From: Rhodobacteraceae bacterium UBA6213
Lineage (GTDB): Bacteria > Pseudomonadota > Alphaproteobacteria > Rhodobacterales > Rhodobacteraceae
NCBI GenBank assembly: GCA_002421605.1
Contig: DISJ01000015.1
Coordinates: 1 to 31,619 of the forward strand
Reading direction: 5' to 3'
DNA: 31,619 bases
Shown here piece by piece: positions 1 to 7,065 of the stretch. Below the pieces are notes generated by a model. It saw only the letters and a program-made list of their open reading frames with translations. It had not been told where the DNA came from and did no database searches. The stretch's first letter is position 1. Each line of letters starts with the position of its first letter. The position numbers and the translations under genes are program-made.

Positions 1-2
1 GC

Positions 3-1247
3 ATTATCCAACTGGTCGAGGAGGCGGAGGAGGCCCGTGCGCCGACCGAACGTTTTATCGACCGATTCAGCCGTTGGTATATGCCCGCAATAGTGGGCGT
101 AGCGGCGCTGGTTATCATCGTGCCGCCCCTGATGTTTGGGCAGTCGTGGGACACATGGGTTTATCGTGGCCTCGCACTTCTGCTCATCGGTTGCCCCTGT
201 GCGCTGGTAATTTCGGTGCCGGCGTCCATCGCCTCGGCCATGTCTGCGGGTGCGCGCAAGGGGCTGTTGATGAAAGGCGGGGCGGTGATCGAGGCGGCGG
301 CCAAGACCACTCATGTCGCTTTCGACAAGACCGGCACCCTAACGCATGGCCGCCCGGTTGTGACGGATGTGTTTACGCTGGGCGTGTTGGATGAGGCCGC
401 CGTGTTGTCGCTTGCGGCAGCGGTTGAGGCTGGGTCGAGCCATCCGCTCGCCATGGCAATCTCTGGCAAGGCCAAGAACGCAAATGCTCCTGTACTGGCG
501 GTGCAAGACGCTCGCGCAATCCCCGGTAAAGGGGTTGCGGCGGTGATTGAAGGCGCGTCTGTCTGGGTCACCAACCCCAAACATGCGATGGAGCAAGGTG
601 GATTGGACGAGGTCGGATTGCGCCAGGCGTCAGCGTTGGAGGAAGAGGGCAAAACGGTTGCGGTACTTTACCGCAAAGGCGAGCCGTTGGCCTTGTTTGC
701 GCTGCGTGATGAGCCGCGCATTGATGCCGCCGATGCTGTGCGCCAATTGCGCGCCATGGGGATCACCCCGATGGTTCTGACAGGTGACAACTCACGCACC
801 GCAGCGGCCATCGCGGGCGGCCTTGGCATTGAGTTCCAAGCGGAAATGATGCCCGAGGACAAGTTGGCGGCCATCCGGCAGATGGGCATGCAGGGCCATG
901 TGATGATGATCGGTGACGGCATCAATGACGCGCCCGCGCTTAAACAGGCATCGGTCGGCTTGGCGATGGGGTCGGGTACCGACGTGGCGCTGGAAACCGC
1001 AGATGCAGCCATTCTGCGCGACCGGGTGACAGATGTGCCAGCGCAAATCCGTCTGGCGCGGGCGGCGATGGCAAACATCCACCAGAACGTGGCGCTGGCG
1101 CTGGGTCTGAAGGCGGTCTTTCTTGTGACCTCCGTACTTGGGATCACAGGGCTGTGGATCGCCATTCTGGCTGATACTGGTGCCACCGTTCTTGTAACCC
1201 TGAACGCGCTGCGCCTGTTGCGTTTTAACCCTGAGCGGGAAAGTTGA
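3..1247 (+). CDS. Heavy-metal P1B-type ATPase (Zn2+/Cd2+/Pb2+ exporter type), 5'-truncated by the window
   Basis: This is the C-terminal part of an inner-membrane metal-exporting ATPase. The reading frame is open from base 3, upstream of the first internal ATG at 81, and already reads the family stretch that precedes the metal-binding helix (LVEEAEEA, then RFIDRFSR). Visible motifs are the CPC metal-binding motif at 192-200, the phosphorylation motif DKTGT, the P1B-specific SHPLA (His-Pro) motif and GDGINDAP of the hinge. The last membrane helix carries an Asp in ADTGATVLVTLNALRLL; an Asp at this place is typical of the Zn/Cd/Pb subgroup (ZntA/CadA) rather than the Cu subgroup. The N-terminal metal-binding domain lies outside the window. 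Its job is metal detoxification, unrelated to the catabolic genes that follow the IS element. Metal choice is inferred from the family motif. Confidence 0.93.
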   Translation: MIQLVEEAEEARAPTERFIDRFSRWYMPAIVGVAALVIIVPPLMFGQSWDTWVYRGLALLLIGCPCALVISVPASIASAMSAGARKGLLMKGGAVIEAAAKTTHVAFDKTGTLTHGRPVVTDVFTLGVLDEAAVLSLAAAVEAGSSHPLAMAISGKAKNANAPVLAVQDARAIPGKGVAAVIEGASVWVTNPKHAMEQGGLDEVGLRQASALEEEGKTVAVLYRKGEPLALFALRDEPRIDAADAVRQLRAMGITPMVLTGDNSRTAAAIAGGLGIEFQAEMMPEDKLAAIRQMGMQGHVMMIGDGINDAPALKQASVGLAMGSGTDVALETADAAILRDRVTDVPAQIRLARAAMANIHQNVALALGLKAVFLVTSVLGITGLWIAILADTGATVLVTLNALRLLRFNPERES

Positions 1248-1257
1248 CGAGATATCA

Positions 1258-1365
1258 TTGTTTGGTTGGGCCGCACTTGCCGTGTTGGCTGGATATTTGG
1301 CGCTGTTCGTCTGGGGCAACGCAAAGACCTCAAGCGCGCGGCGTTGTTGCAGAACTCACGCCTGA
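1258..1365 (+). pseudogene. Possible small membrane-protein stub cut by the IS element
   Basis: A short frame begins at a TTG 11 bases after the ATPase stop and reads a hydrophobic segment, FGWAALAVLAGYLALFVWG, followed by polar residues. It enters the IS inverted repeat at 1340 and stops at 1363-1365 inside the element. The compositional switch at the IS border suggests the 3' part of a small membrane gene was separated by the insertion. There is no ATG and no clear ribosome binding site, and no obvious continuation beyond the other IS end, so this may also be chance reading of non-coding DNA. No family recognised. Confidence 0.25.
1340..1357 (+). repeat. Left terminal inverted repeat of the IS5-family element
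   Basis: GGCGTTGTTGCAGAACTC; its inner 10 bases occur inverted and identical at 2411-2420, and 15 of 18 positions match overall. This sets the element border and shows that the frame from 1258 runs into the IS. Confidence 0.75.
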
Positions 1366-1393
1366 GGCATGACAGCCCCTTTCCCCGTCTGCC

Positions 1394-2362
1394 TCAGGCC
1401 ATGCGGACGATCTCGGCGGTGCCGAGTGCGTTGAAGCGGTTGATGAGGGCAACGCGGATCTGGATTTCAGCGGTCTGGCGATCGGGGTGCCTTGCGCCGA
1501 TGCGCTCGCCGAAGGTTTTGTGGCACCGCATTTTTGCCTCGATCCGGTTCGGATATGGTATCCGGTCCAGCACTTCCAGAATGTCCGGCCGTAGTGGCGG
1601 GTGGCGCGCTGGTTTTCATTTCTCGCAATCGCCGCTGGGCGATCCTCTTTTCACGGACGCTCGTTCTTGCGGATCGGGATGATCGCGCTGGCCCGGCGGT
1701 CGATGATGGCGGTGCGGCAGCGGCGCGTATCATCGGCACCATCGGCGGTCACGGTGCCGATCTCTTCGCCCTCGGGGATCTGGTCGAGCAGTTTCGGCAA
1801 AACCGGGCTGTCACCATCGCTACTGGGTGTAAACTCCACAGCGCGGATCTCCGAAGTGGCCGTGTCCATGGCCAGATGGACCTTTCGCCATTGGCGGCGG
1901 ACCTGCACGCCGTGCTTGCGCGCCTGCCACTTGTTACCCAGCAGGTGAATGCAAGCATTCACCGAGAGGGCGCTATCACCAAGGAACTTGATCCCGGTGC
2001 TGCCCACCAGCAGTTTCAAGGGACCACCGGCGCGCCGATATTGGATCTGGTCGACGAGCGTCTTCTGCTGTCGGCACAACGTCGTGTAGTCGGGCACGGC
2101 CCAGTCCAGGTCGCCATCTTCAGCAGGCTGGCCACCATACCGGCGGTTTGTCGTAAGGCAATTTGAACAGAACCTTGATCGTCAGGCAAAACTGGATCGC
2201 GGCATCCGAGAACGCCGCAGGGCGACCGGGGTTGCCATCAGGCGGCGCGAGCCAAGTCATCTCCTTGTCCAGCCAGATCAGCAACGAGCCGTGCTTGCGT
2301 AGCGCCGCATTGTAGCCGGGCAAGTTCGTTGTGTGATTGCGGGCGGCGGATAGCTTGCTCAT
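1394..2362 (-). pseudogene. IS5-family transposase, inactivated
   Basis: The N-terminal segment (from 2362) reads the family opening, NLPGYNAALRKHGSLLIWLD then GRPAAFSDAAIQ. The frame breaks near 2153-2158 (LP then RQTAGMVASLLK in another frame) and again near 2106-2116 (DLDWAVPDYTT). The central part from 2097 carries ARKHG, WRKVHLAMD, and TADGADDTRR. An in-frame stop at about 1651 replaces the Trp of the usual RKN-RPW motif, and a further frameshift near 1550 leads to RIEAKMRC, which supplies the last catalytic Glu. The tail DRQTAEIQIRVALINRFNALG ends at the stop 1394-1396. The first catalytic Asp of the DDE triad, normally DSTGIK, is Gly here (GSTGIK), and about ten extra residues lie between STGIK and KWQARKHG. 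The protein cannot be active. Confidence 0.9.
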
Positions 2363-2382
2363 GCTGCCTTTCTAACCGCATG

Positions 2383-2399
2383 GATTCACGATGTGAATC
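2383..2399. repeat. Perfect palindrome just inside the IS right end
   Basis: GATTCAC-GAT-GTGAATC, 7-base arms around a 3-base centre, between the right inverted repeat and the transposase start. Similar GATTCAC/GTGAATC dyads sit near the ends of related IS5-family elements; it may be a transposase or expression-control site. Confidence 0.5.
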
Positions 2400-2410
2400 T
2401 TCCACAGCAA

Positions 2411-2428
2411 GAGTTCTGCATCAGCGCT
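2411..2428 (-). repeat. Right terminal inverted repeat of the IS5-family element
   Basis: The reverse complement reads AGCGCTGATGCAGAACTC and pairs with the left end at 1340-1357 with three mismatches. It lies upstream of the transposase start, as expected for the promoter-proximal end. Confidence 0.75.
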
Positions 2429-2500
2429 CTCTAGGCCACCCACACGCAAGAAGAGGCCGCAAGTGCGGGTTTAGCCAGTTGATTTTCGTGTGATTTTTAT

Positions 2501-2528
2501 TTGAATTGCCGCGCGCGCGCGCTAGGCT
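2501..2528 (+). promoter_or_regulatory. Candidate sigma-70-type promoter for the KDG kinase gene
   Basis: TTGAAT at 2501-2506 and TAGGCT at 2523-2528 are separated by 16 bases, which include a (GC)6 run at 2511-2522. It lies about 60 bases before the chosen GTG start and outside the IS, so the kinase need not depend on IS-borne transcription. Prediction from pattern only. Confidence 0.35.
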
Positions 2529-2587
2529 CTCAACGGCTCGCGGGCGGCGTCCGCCGAAGCCCCAACGCCAGAATGAAGGTGCTGAAC

Positions 2588-3514
2588 GTGACTGCAAAAA
2601 GCCCTCGACAGATCACCATCATCGGTGAGGTCATGGTTGAGATTTCGGATCTCGATCTGGGGCGCGGTCAGGCCGCAGTGGGCATTGCGGGCGACAGCTT
2701 CAACACGGCCGTGCATCTCGCGCGGCGGCTGCCTGCGCAGGAATGGCGGGTGGCGTATGCCACGCAAATCGGGCGCGATTCGATGTCGGACCAGATCGTG
2801 GCGCTGATGGCGGCCGAGGGCATATCGAGCGCACTGGTCGGACGGCACCCGACCCGGCTACCGGGGATCTACGCGATCGAACGCGATGCGCGGGGCGAAC
2901 GCTCCTTTCGCTATTGGCGCTCGGAAGCGGCGGCGCGGCGATTGTTTTCCGAAGGTGAGCCAGAGCTTAGCGCCCTTGGCGCTGCCGACGCGGTGTTTTT
3001 ATCGCTGATTTCGTTGGCGATCTTGCCTGCGGCGGTACGCACGACGCTGATTGGAACGCTTACCGCGATGCGGCGGCGCGGGGCGCTGATTGCATTCGAT
3101 TCTAACTTTCGACCCGCTCTATGGCCCGATGTCGCGGCGGCGCGCGAGGTGGCTGCGCAGATGTGGCAGGCGACCACACTTGCGCTGCCCTCGCGCGACG
3201 ATGAGGCCAAGCTTTGGCCCGATGAGACTCCGCAGGAGCTATTTGCGCGGCTCGCTGGGCATGGGGTCGAAGAAATTGCGCTGAAAGATGGCGCCGCTGG
3301 GCCGCAGCTATGGGTTGGAGGGCCGCTAATCTGCGGGCCATTTGCCCCGGCAGAGCGGGTGGTCGATACTTCGGGTGCGGGTGATGCCTTCAACGCTGGG
3401 TATCTTGGAGCGCGCATGGTCGGCGAGTCTCCCGCTCAGGCCGCCATGCATGGTCATGCTCTGGCCTGCGAGGTCATCGGCCATCGCGGTGCAATCTTGC
3501 GCCGAGCGGGATAA
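2588..3514 (+). CDS. kdgK: 2-keto-3-deoxygluconate kinase (PfkB family)
   Basis: A ribokinase/PfkB-fold sugar kinase of 308 residues that phosphorylates 2-dehydro-3-deoxy-D-gluconate to KDPG for the Entner-Doudoroff pathway in the cytoplasm. Motifs are IIGEVMVEISD at the N-terminus, GDSFNTAVHLAR (substrate-binding), GIYAIERDARGERSFRYWRS typical of KdgK proteins, and DTSGAGDAFNAG with the catalytic Asp at about residue 266. The GTG at 2588 was chosen because GAAGG ends 8 bases before it; an upstream in-frame ATG at 2573 has no good ribosome site, and the frame further up overlaps a promoter-like sequence. It converges with the PLP ammonia-lyase gene (12 bases between stops), which fits a lyase making a 2-keto-3-deoxy acid and a kinase trapping it. 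A kinase for a related keto-deoxy acid is possible. Confidence 0.85.
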   Translation: MTAKSPRQITIIGEVMVEISDLDLGRGQAAVGIAGDSFNTAVHLARRLPAQEWRVAYATQIGRDSMSDQIVALMAAEGISSALVGRHPTRLPGIYAIERDARGERSFRYWRSEAAARRLFSEGEPELSALGAADAVFLSLISLAILPAAVRTTLIGTLTAMRRRGALIAFDSNFRPALWPDVAAAREVAAQMWQATTLALPSRDDEAKLWPDETPQELFARLAGHGVEEIALKDGAAGPQLWVGGPLICGPFAPAERVVDTSGAGDAFNAGYLGARMVGESPAQAAMHGHALACEVIGHRGAILRRAG

Positions 3515-3526
3515 ATCGCGCCCTGT

Positions 3527-4750
3527 TCAGCCGTTGTCGAGCCAGTCGAGATAGGCTTTCGCGCCGCCATTGCGCGTGGCGCCAAGGTCGTCGGTGGCGA
3601 CTGGCAGGGTCTTGGCGCGCAGTGCGGTCGCGCGCAAGCTTGCCGCAACCAGCCTGGCCTGACCGGGCTGCAGATTGCAGGGATCAAGTTGGAAATACCC
3701 CAGTTCAACTTCGTGATTGCGTACGATGATTGCCGGGTCCTCTTGCCCCAACACGCGCGCCAGCGTGGCCGCGCTGGCGCCCAGCGCCGCCGCGTCGATC
3801 TCGACCTGTAACCGCTCGAGCGGGTTGCCGGTCGGGTCGGCGATAATGCGTGGATTGACCCCCTCGATACCGCTCAACGCCTCGACCCAGAGTGCCAGTG
3901 CTGCCCGCTCGATCGCCCGGATCGCAACATGGTCGCGCCGTTTCCACGCCTCCAGCGCGGCAATAGTACCCATGATGCTTTCTTTGCCGATCTTGAATCC
4001 GCGCCCGATCCCCATGTTCTGCAAATAGGCCGCCCGCACCAGTTCGCGCTGCCCCGCGATGACCCCTGAGGTAGGCCCGCCAAGGAATTTGTGCCCGGAG
4101 TAAATGACCACATCGGCGCCGTCTGCCAGAAACCGGCGCAAGTCGTATTCCGAGGCGGCATCGACGATGACTGGCACCCCCTTGGCGTGGCAGATTTCAG
4201 CAAAGCGGCGCAACGGGCACTGACCGTAGTGCACCACATGATGCGAAACAACATAGACTGCAGCAGCCGTTTGTTCGCCCAGTGCTGCATCGATCTGGTG
4301 ATCCATGCACAGCGTCGATTGCCCGACCGGGCGGACGGTTGCGCCGGTCAGTTCGATGGCTTGCGATATCGGCGCGCCGTAGCCACACATATGCCCAAGC
4401 TGGATCACCACTTCACTGCGCGCGCCGGGTGTCTTAGGAAGTGCTTCCGCATGGGCCGGGTTCATGCCGGTAATGCAGCCCGCCACTGCCAGAGTGATCC
4501 CGGCGCTTGCCGATGCGGTCACGCACCCAGCCTCAGCGCCGGTCAACTCGACTATAATCTCGCTGGCCTTGGCCTGCATGTCGTGGATGCGCAAGAAATG
4601 CCCCATGGCTGCCGCGGTAGCATCGCGCACCTCCGGCACTGAGATCGATGCGCCAAGAGCGGTCATCGTGCCGGAAACGTTTATGATTCTGGCAAGGCCC
4701 ATTTGATCTTGCCAACTAAAGTCATAGGTCTCGCTATTGTGGCCTTGCAT
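3527..4750 (-). CDS. SelA/DgaE-type PLP-dependent ammonia-lyase (candidate glucosaminate-type dehydratase)
   Basis: A 407-residue fold-type I PLP enzyme of COG1921, the group that holds selenocysteine synthase SelA and D-glucosaminate-6-phosphate ammonia-lyase DgaE. The PLP lysine is K221 in YSGHKFLGGPTSG and the PLP-ring Asp is D197 in VIVDAASEYDL. The N-terminal NVSGTMTALGASISVPEV and the Ala/Ser-rich GCVTASASAGITLAVAGC match DgaE-like rather than true SelA proteins; no selenoprotein machinery is present. DgaE-type enzymes remove ammonia from a 2-amino-2-deoxy-aldonate to give a 2-keto-3-deoxy acid. The neighbouring KDG kinase supports this chemistry on an unphosphorylated substrate. The start at 4750 has AAGGAG seven bases upstream. 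It is divergent from the IclR gene, which probably controls it. The exact substrate is unknown. Confidence 0.75.
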   Translation of the reverse strand: MQGHNSETYDFSWQDQMGLARIINVSGTMTALGASISVPEVRDATAAAMGHFLRIHDMQAKASEIIVELTGAEAGCVTASASAGITLAVAGCITGMNPAHAEALPKTPGARSEVVIQLGHMCGYGAPISQAIELTGATVRPVGQSTLCMDHQIDAALGEQTAAAVYVVSHHVVHYGQCPLRRFAEICHAKGVPVIVDAASEYDLRRFLADGADVVIYSGHKFLGGPTSGVIAGQRELVRAAYLQNMGIGRGFKIGKESIMGTIAALEAWKRRDHVAIRAIERAALALWVEALSGIEGVNPRIIADPTGNPLERLQVEIDAAALGASAATLARVLGQEDPAIIVRNHEVELGYFQLDPCNLQPGQARLVAASLRATALRAKTLPVATDDLGATRNGGAKAYLDWLDNG

Positions 4751-4774
4751 TGAAAGCTCCTTGATTTTTGATCG

Positions 4775-4791
4775 CCCTTACATAATAAGGG
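4775..4791. promoter_or_regulatory. Candidate IclR operator in the divergent intergenic region
   Basis: Perfect dyad CCCTTA-CATAA-TAAGGG in the 70-base space between the divergent PLP lyase gene (start 4750) and the IclR gene (start 4821). IclR proteins commonly bind short palindromes next to their own gene and repress both directions. Assignment is by position and symmetry only. Confidence 0.45.
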
Positions 4792-4820
4792 AACTTAAAC
4801 GCTGATTGGGGAAACGGCTC

Positions 4821-5582
4821 ATGGAAGACAAAACTCGGCATAGGACGAGCGGAATTGACCGTGCCATCCAAATCATGGACATTCTTACCGAGCGGCAGCA
4901 ACCGATGAGTGCCTATGACATCGCGCGTTCGGTCGGTGCGCCGCTGTCGACCGTTTACCGAATTGTCGAAGACCTGGTAGCGCGCGAAATGCTGTCGCGT
5001 GCCAACGAGACGTTGGTCTGGCTGGGCCCACGCCTGATGCGCTACGGGCTTCTTTACCGCGCGCAGATAGATTTTTTTGCCGAAGCCAAACGCGAGATGG
5101 TACGGCTGGCCAAGGAAACTGGTGAAACCGTGCAAATCTGCACACGCGACGAAGGCATGATGGTGGTGATCGGCATGGCAGAAGGCGACGGTCATTTTCG
5201 CGTTGCCTCGAATGTCGGAACCCGCGTGCCACTGAATTGGACAGCGTCTGGCAGGCTGTTGCTGGGTCATCTGGGCGACCGCGAGCGGCTTGCCGCCTTT
5301 ACAAAATACTCTCGGCCCTCGCATACCGAAATCGCCGAAACCGATCCGGTACGGCTGTCGGAGCAATCGCGCGAGGATTACACGCGCCGCCTGTCGGTGC
5401 AGACAGGGGCCTCTGAATTTGCTGTGGCCTGCATTGCGGCGCCAATCCGCAATGCTGACGGCAGCTGCCTTGCCACCATATCGATAGTGATCTCGGATCG
5501 GCAGGCTGCTGACCGGGGCGGCACGCTGTCGACCGCTGTAAAGCAGTCGGCGCTGAATATCGAACGCGCATTGGGGCATTGA
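4821..5582 (+). CDS. IclR-family transcriptional regulator
   Basis: A 253-residue regulator with an N-terminal winged helix-turn-helix (about residues 12-70; SGIDRAIQIMDILTERQQPMSAYDIA then LSTVYRIVEDLVAREML) and a C-terminal GAF-like IclR effector domain (about 75-245; NVGTRVPLNWTASGRLLLGHL and AVACIAAPIRNADG are family-typical). The ATG at 4821 has GGGGA eight bases upstream; an in-frame TTG at 4806 lacks a ribosome site. It is divergent from the PLP lyase and convergent, with 32 bases between stops, with the RidA gene that closes the dpp operon. It is a good candidate to sense a small organic acid and control the surrounding catabolic genes. The effector is not predictable from sequence. 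Confidence 0.92.
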   Translation: MEDKTRHRTSGIDRAIQIMDILTERQQPMSAYDIARSVGAPLSTVYRIVEDLVAREMLSRANETLVWLGPRLMRYGLLYRAQIDFFAEAKREMVRLAKETGETVQICTRDEGMMVVIGMAEGDGHFRVASNVGTRVPLNWTASGRLLLGHLGDRERLAAFTKYSRPSHTEIAETDPVRLSEQSREDYTRRLSVQTGASEFAVACIAAPIRNADGSCLATISIVISDRQAADRGGTLSTAVKQSALNIERALGH

Positions 5583-5614
5583 AGCGAGCGGCGCGGCGTC
5601 GGGCGGTGGTCGGG

Positions 5615-6106
5615 TCATGGCGCATCAGGGTGAATGGCAAAGATTGCCTCGATTTCGACAGTGATCTGATTGGGCAGCGATGCCACGCCAAGGGATGACC
5701 GGGCATGCACTCCTGCCGCGCCGAACACCTTTCCGAAAAGCTCTGAGGCGCCGTCGATAACAAACGGATGCCGCTCGAATTCGGGCGTTGAATTGACTAG
5801 CCCCAACAGCTTGACTACCGAGGCGACGCGGTCAAGCCCGCCCAATTCGTCATGCAGCGCGGCCAGAATATTCAACCCAACTAGCTCGGCATGGGTGCGG
5901 GCGATCTCGGCGGTCACGTCTTCGCCAACCTTGCCGCGCTCCAGCTGTCCGTCGGCGCGCACCGGCCCTTGCCCTGAGACATAGGCAAGGCCCGCGTGAA
6001 CGCGCACATTGCAGAATGCCCCGACGGGGACTGGGGCGTGGCGCGGCAGGCTCAGACCCATTTGGGCCAAGCGAACTTCTGGGGCGAGGCTGGCCGAACG
6101 GGACAT
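5615..6106 (-). CDS. RidA-family protein, long (YjgH-like) form
   Basis: A 163-residue RidA/YjgF/UK114-fold protein, longer than the 128-130 residues of classical RidA. Core motifs are AYVSGQGPVRADG, AELVGLNILAALHDELGGLDRV, and HARSSLGVASLPNQITVEIEAIFAI. R136 sits where RidA keeps the arginine that holds the substrate carboxylate, and E151 lies in the conserved EIEAI strand. RidA proteins hydrolyse reactive enamine/imine products of PLP enzymes to keto acids and ammonia. It is the last gene of the minus-strand dpp operon, two bases after the dppF-like stop. That position fits a helper for the nearby PLP ammonia-lyase; activity of this longer subfamily is less well known than that of RidA itself. 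Confidence 0.88.
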   Translation of the reverse strand: MSRSASLAPEVRLAQMGLSLPRHAPVPVGAFCNVRVHAGLAYVSGQGPVRADGQLERGKVGEDVTAEIARTHAELVGLNILAALHDELGGLDRVASVVKLLGLVNSTPEFERHPFVIDGASELFGKVFGAAGVHARSSLGVASLPNQITVEIEAIFAIHPDAP

Positions 6107-6108
6107 GG

Positions 6109-7065
6109 TTATGCGAGTTCTTTCTGGCGCTTGCAGAAACTAAGGTGATCGGGCGAAACGACGGTGGGCGCGTGGAAACCCTCGGCGCAGGCAGGAATCG
6201 CGTGCGGGCAGCGGGTGCGAAACACGCAGCCGGAGGGCGGCGAAAGTGGGCTGGGAATGTCGCCAACCAGGATCTGGCGGTCGGTGTGGCGCTCCGGGTC
6301 TGGATGCGGGATCGCCGACAGTAGCGCGCGCGTATAGGGGTGCGCGGGGTGCAGGTACACCTCGCGCGAGGGTCCAACCTCTACCACCCGGCCCAAATAC
6401 ATCACCACAATCTGCTCGCACAGATACTCCACCACAGAAAGATCGTGCGCGATGAACAACATGGTCAAGTCGCGGCGGTCGCGGATGTCGAGCAGCAGGT
6501 TCAGCACCTGCGCCTGAATTGACACGTCGAGCGCCGAGACGCTTTCGTCGGCGACGATGAATTCGGGTTCCAGTGCCAACGCCCGTGCAATGCCGATGCG
6601 CTGGCGCTGGCCACCTGAAAACTCGTGCGGAAATCGTGCCATGTGGTCGGGTTCGAGCCCGACCTCGGTAAGCAGATCGGCAACCGTGTCGCGCCGCGAA
6701 CGGACGTTGCCGACGCCATGCGCGCGCAGCCCTTCTGCGATCACTTCGCCAACCCGCATCCGCGGATTGAGCGAGGCGACCGGGTCTTGAAAGATGATCT
6801 GCATCCGTCGCCGCATCGCGCGCATTTCAGCCGCGTCGAGCTGGTTCAGATCGACGCCATCAAAAAAGGTTTGGCCGCTGGTAGGTTCGGTCAGGCGCAA
6901 CACACTGCGCCCCAGCGTGGTCTTGCCAGAGCCCGATTCACCGACCAGCCCGACAATGGCTCGGCGTGGAATGTCAAAGCTGACATCGCGCACCGCCTGC
7001 ACGGCGCCGCGAGGCGTTTCGAACACCTTGGTCAGACCTTGCAGTGACAGCAGCGGATCAAGCAT
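6109..7065 (-). CDS. Oligopeptide/dipeptide-type ABC transporter ATP-binding protein (DppF-like)
   Basis: A 318-residue cytoplasmic ATPase subunit. Walker A is GESGSGKTT (about 42-50), the signature FSGGQRQRIGIA is at about 149-160, Walker B is FIVADES (169-175), and the switch His is in FIAHDLSVVEYL. The C-terminus has the oligopeptide-transporter extension with cysteines at 280, 286, 293 and 311 (C-x5-C-x6-C ... C), as in members that carry an iron-sulfur cluster. It overlaps the upstream DppD-like gene by 8 bases, which implies translational coupling. It pairs with DppD to power the DppB/C channel. Confidence 0.95.
   Translation of the reverse strand: MLDPLLSLQGLTKVFETPRGAVQAVRDVSFDIPRRAIVGLVGESGSGKTTLGRSVLRLTEPTSGQTFFDGVDLNQLDAAEMRAMRRRMQIIFQDPVASLNPRMRVGEVIAEGLRAHGVGNVRSRRDTVADLLTEVGLEPDHMARFPHEFSGGQRQRIGIARALALEPEFIVADESVSALDVSIQAQVLNLLLDIRDRRDLTMLFIAHDLSVVEYLCEQIVVMYLGRVVEVGPSREVYLHPAHPYTRALLSAIPHPDPERHTDRQILVGDIPSPLSPPSGCVFRTRCPHAIPACAEGFHAPTVVSPDHLSFCKRQKELA

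Larger units (their letters stand above)
1340..2428 (-). mobile_element. IS5-family insertion sequence, decayed, both ends recognisable
   Basis: A 1089-base element bounded by imperfect inverted repeats. The left end 1340-1357 and the reverse complement of 2411-2428 agree at 15 of 18 bases, with a perfect 10-base inner block TGCAGAACTC. The left end matches the general look of IS5-family termini (GGC-TTGTTGCA). Inside is one transposase gene on the minus strand with several disabling mutations. The bases just outside the two ends do not match, so no target duplication survives, consistent with an old insertion or later rearrangement. Confidence 0.85.

Noticed and set aside
1360..1399. 10-base inverted repeat GCCTGAGGCA/TGCCTCAGGC as a terminator of the ATPase gene
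   Set aside because: It lies inside the IS element and its right arm contains the transposase stop codon, so it belongs to the element rather than to the ATPase transcript.
3527..4750. True selenocysteine synthase SelA
   Set aside because: There is no selB, selD or tRNA-Sec in the window, the length and N-terminus fit DgaE-like proteins, and the catabolic context argues for an ammonia-lyase.
4734..5618. 294-codon minus-strand frame opposite the IclR gene
   Set aside because: It lies fully against a recognised regulator and has a low-complexity, Arg/His-rich composition typical of GC-rich antisense frames.
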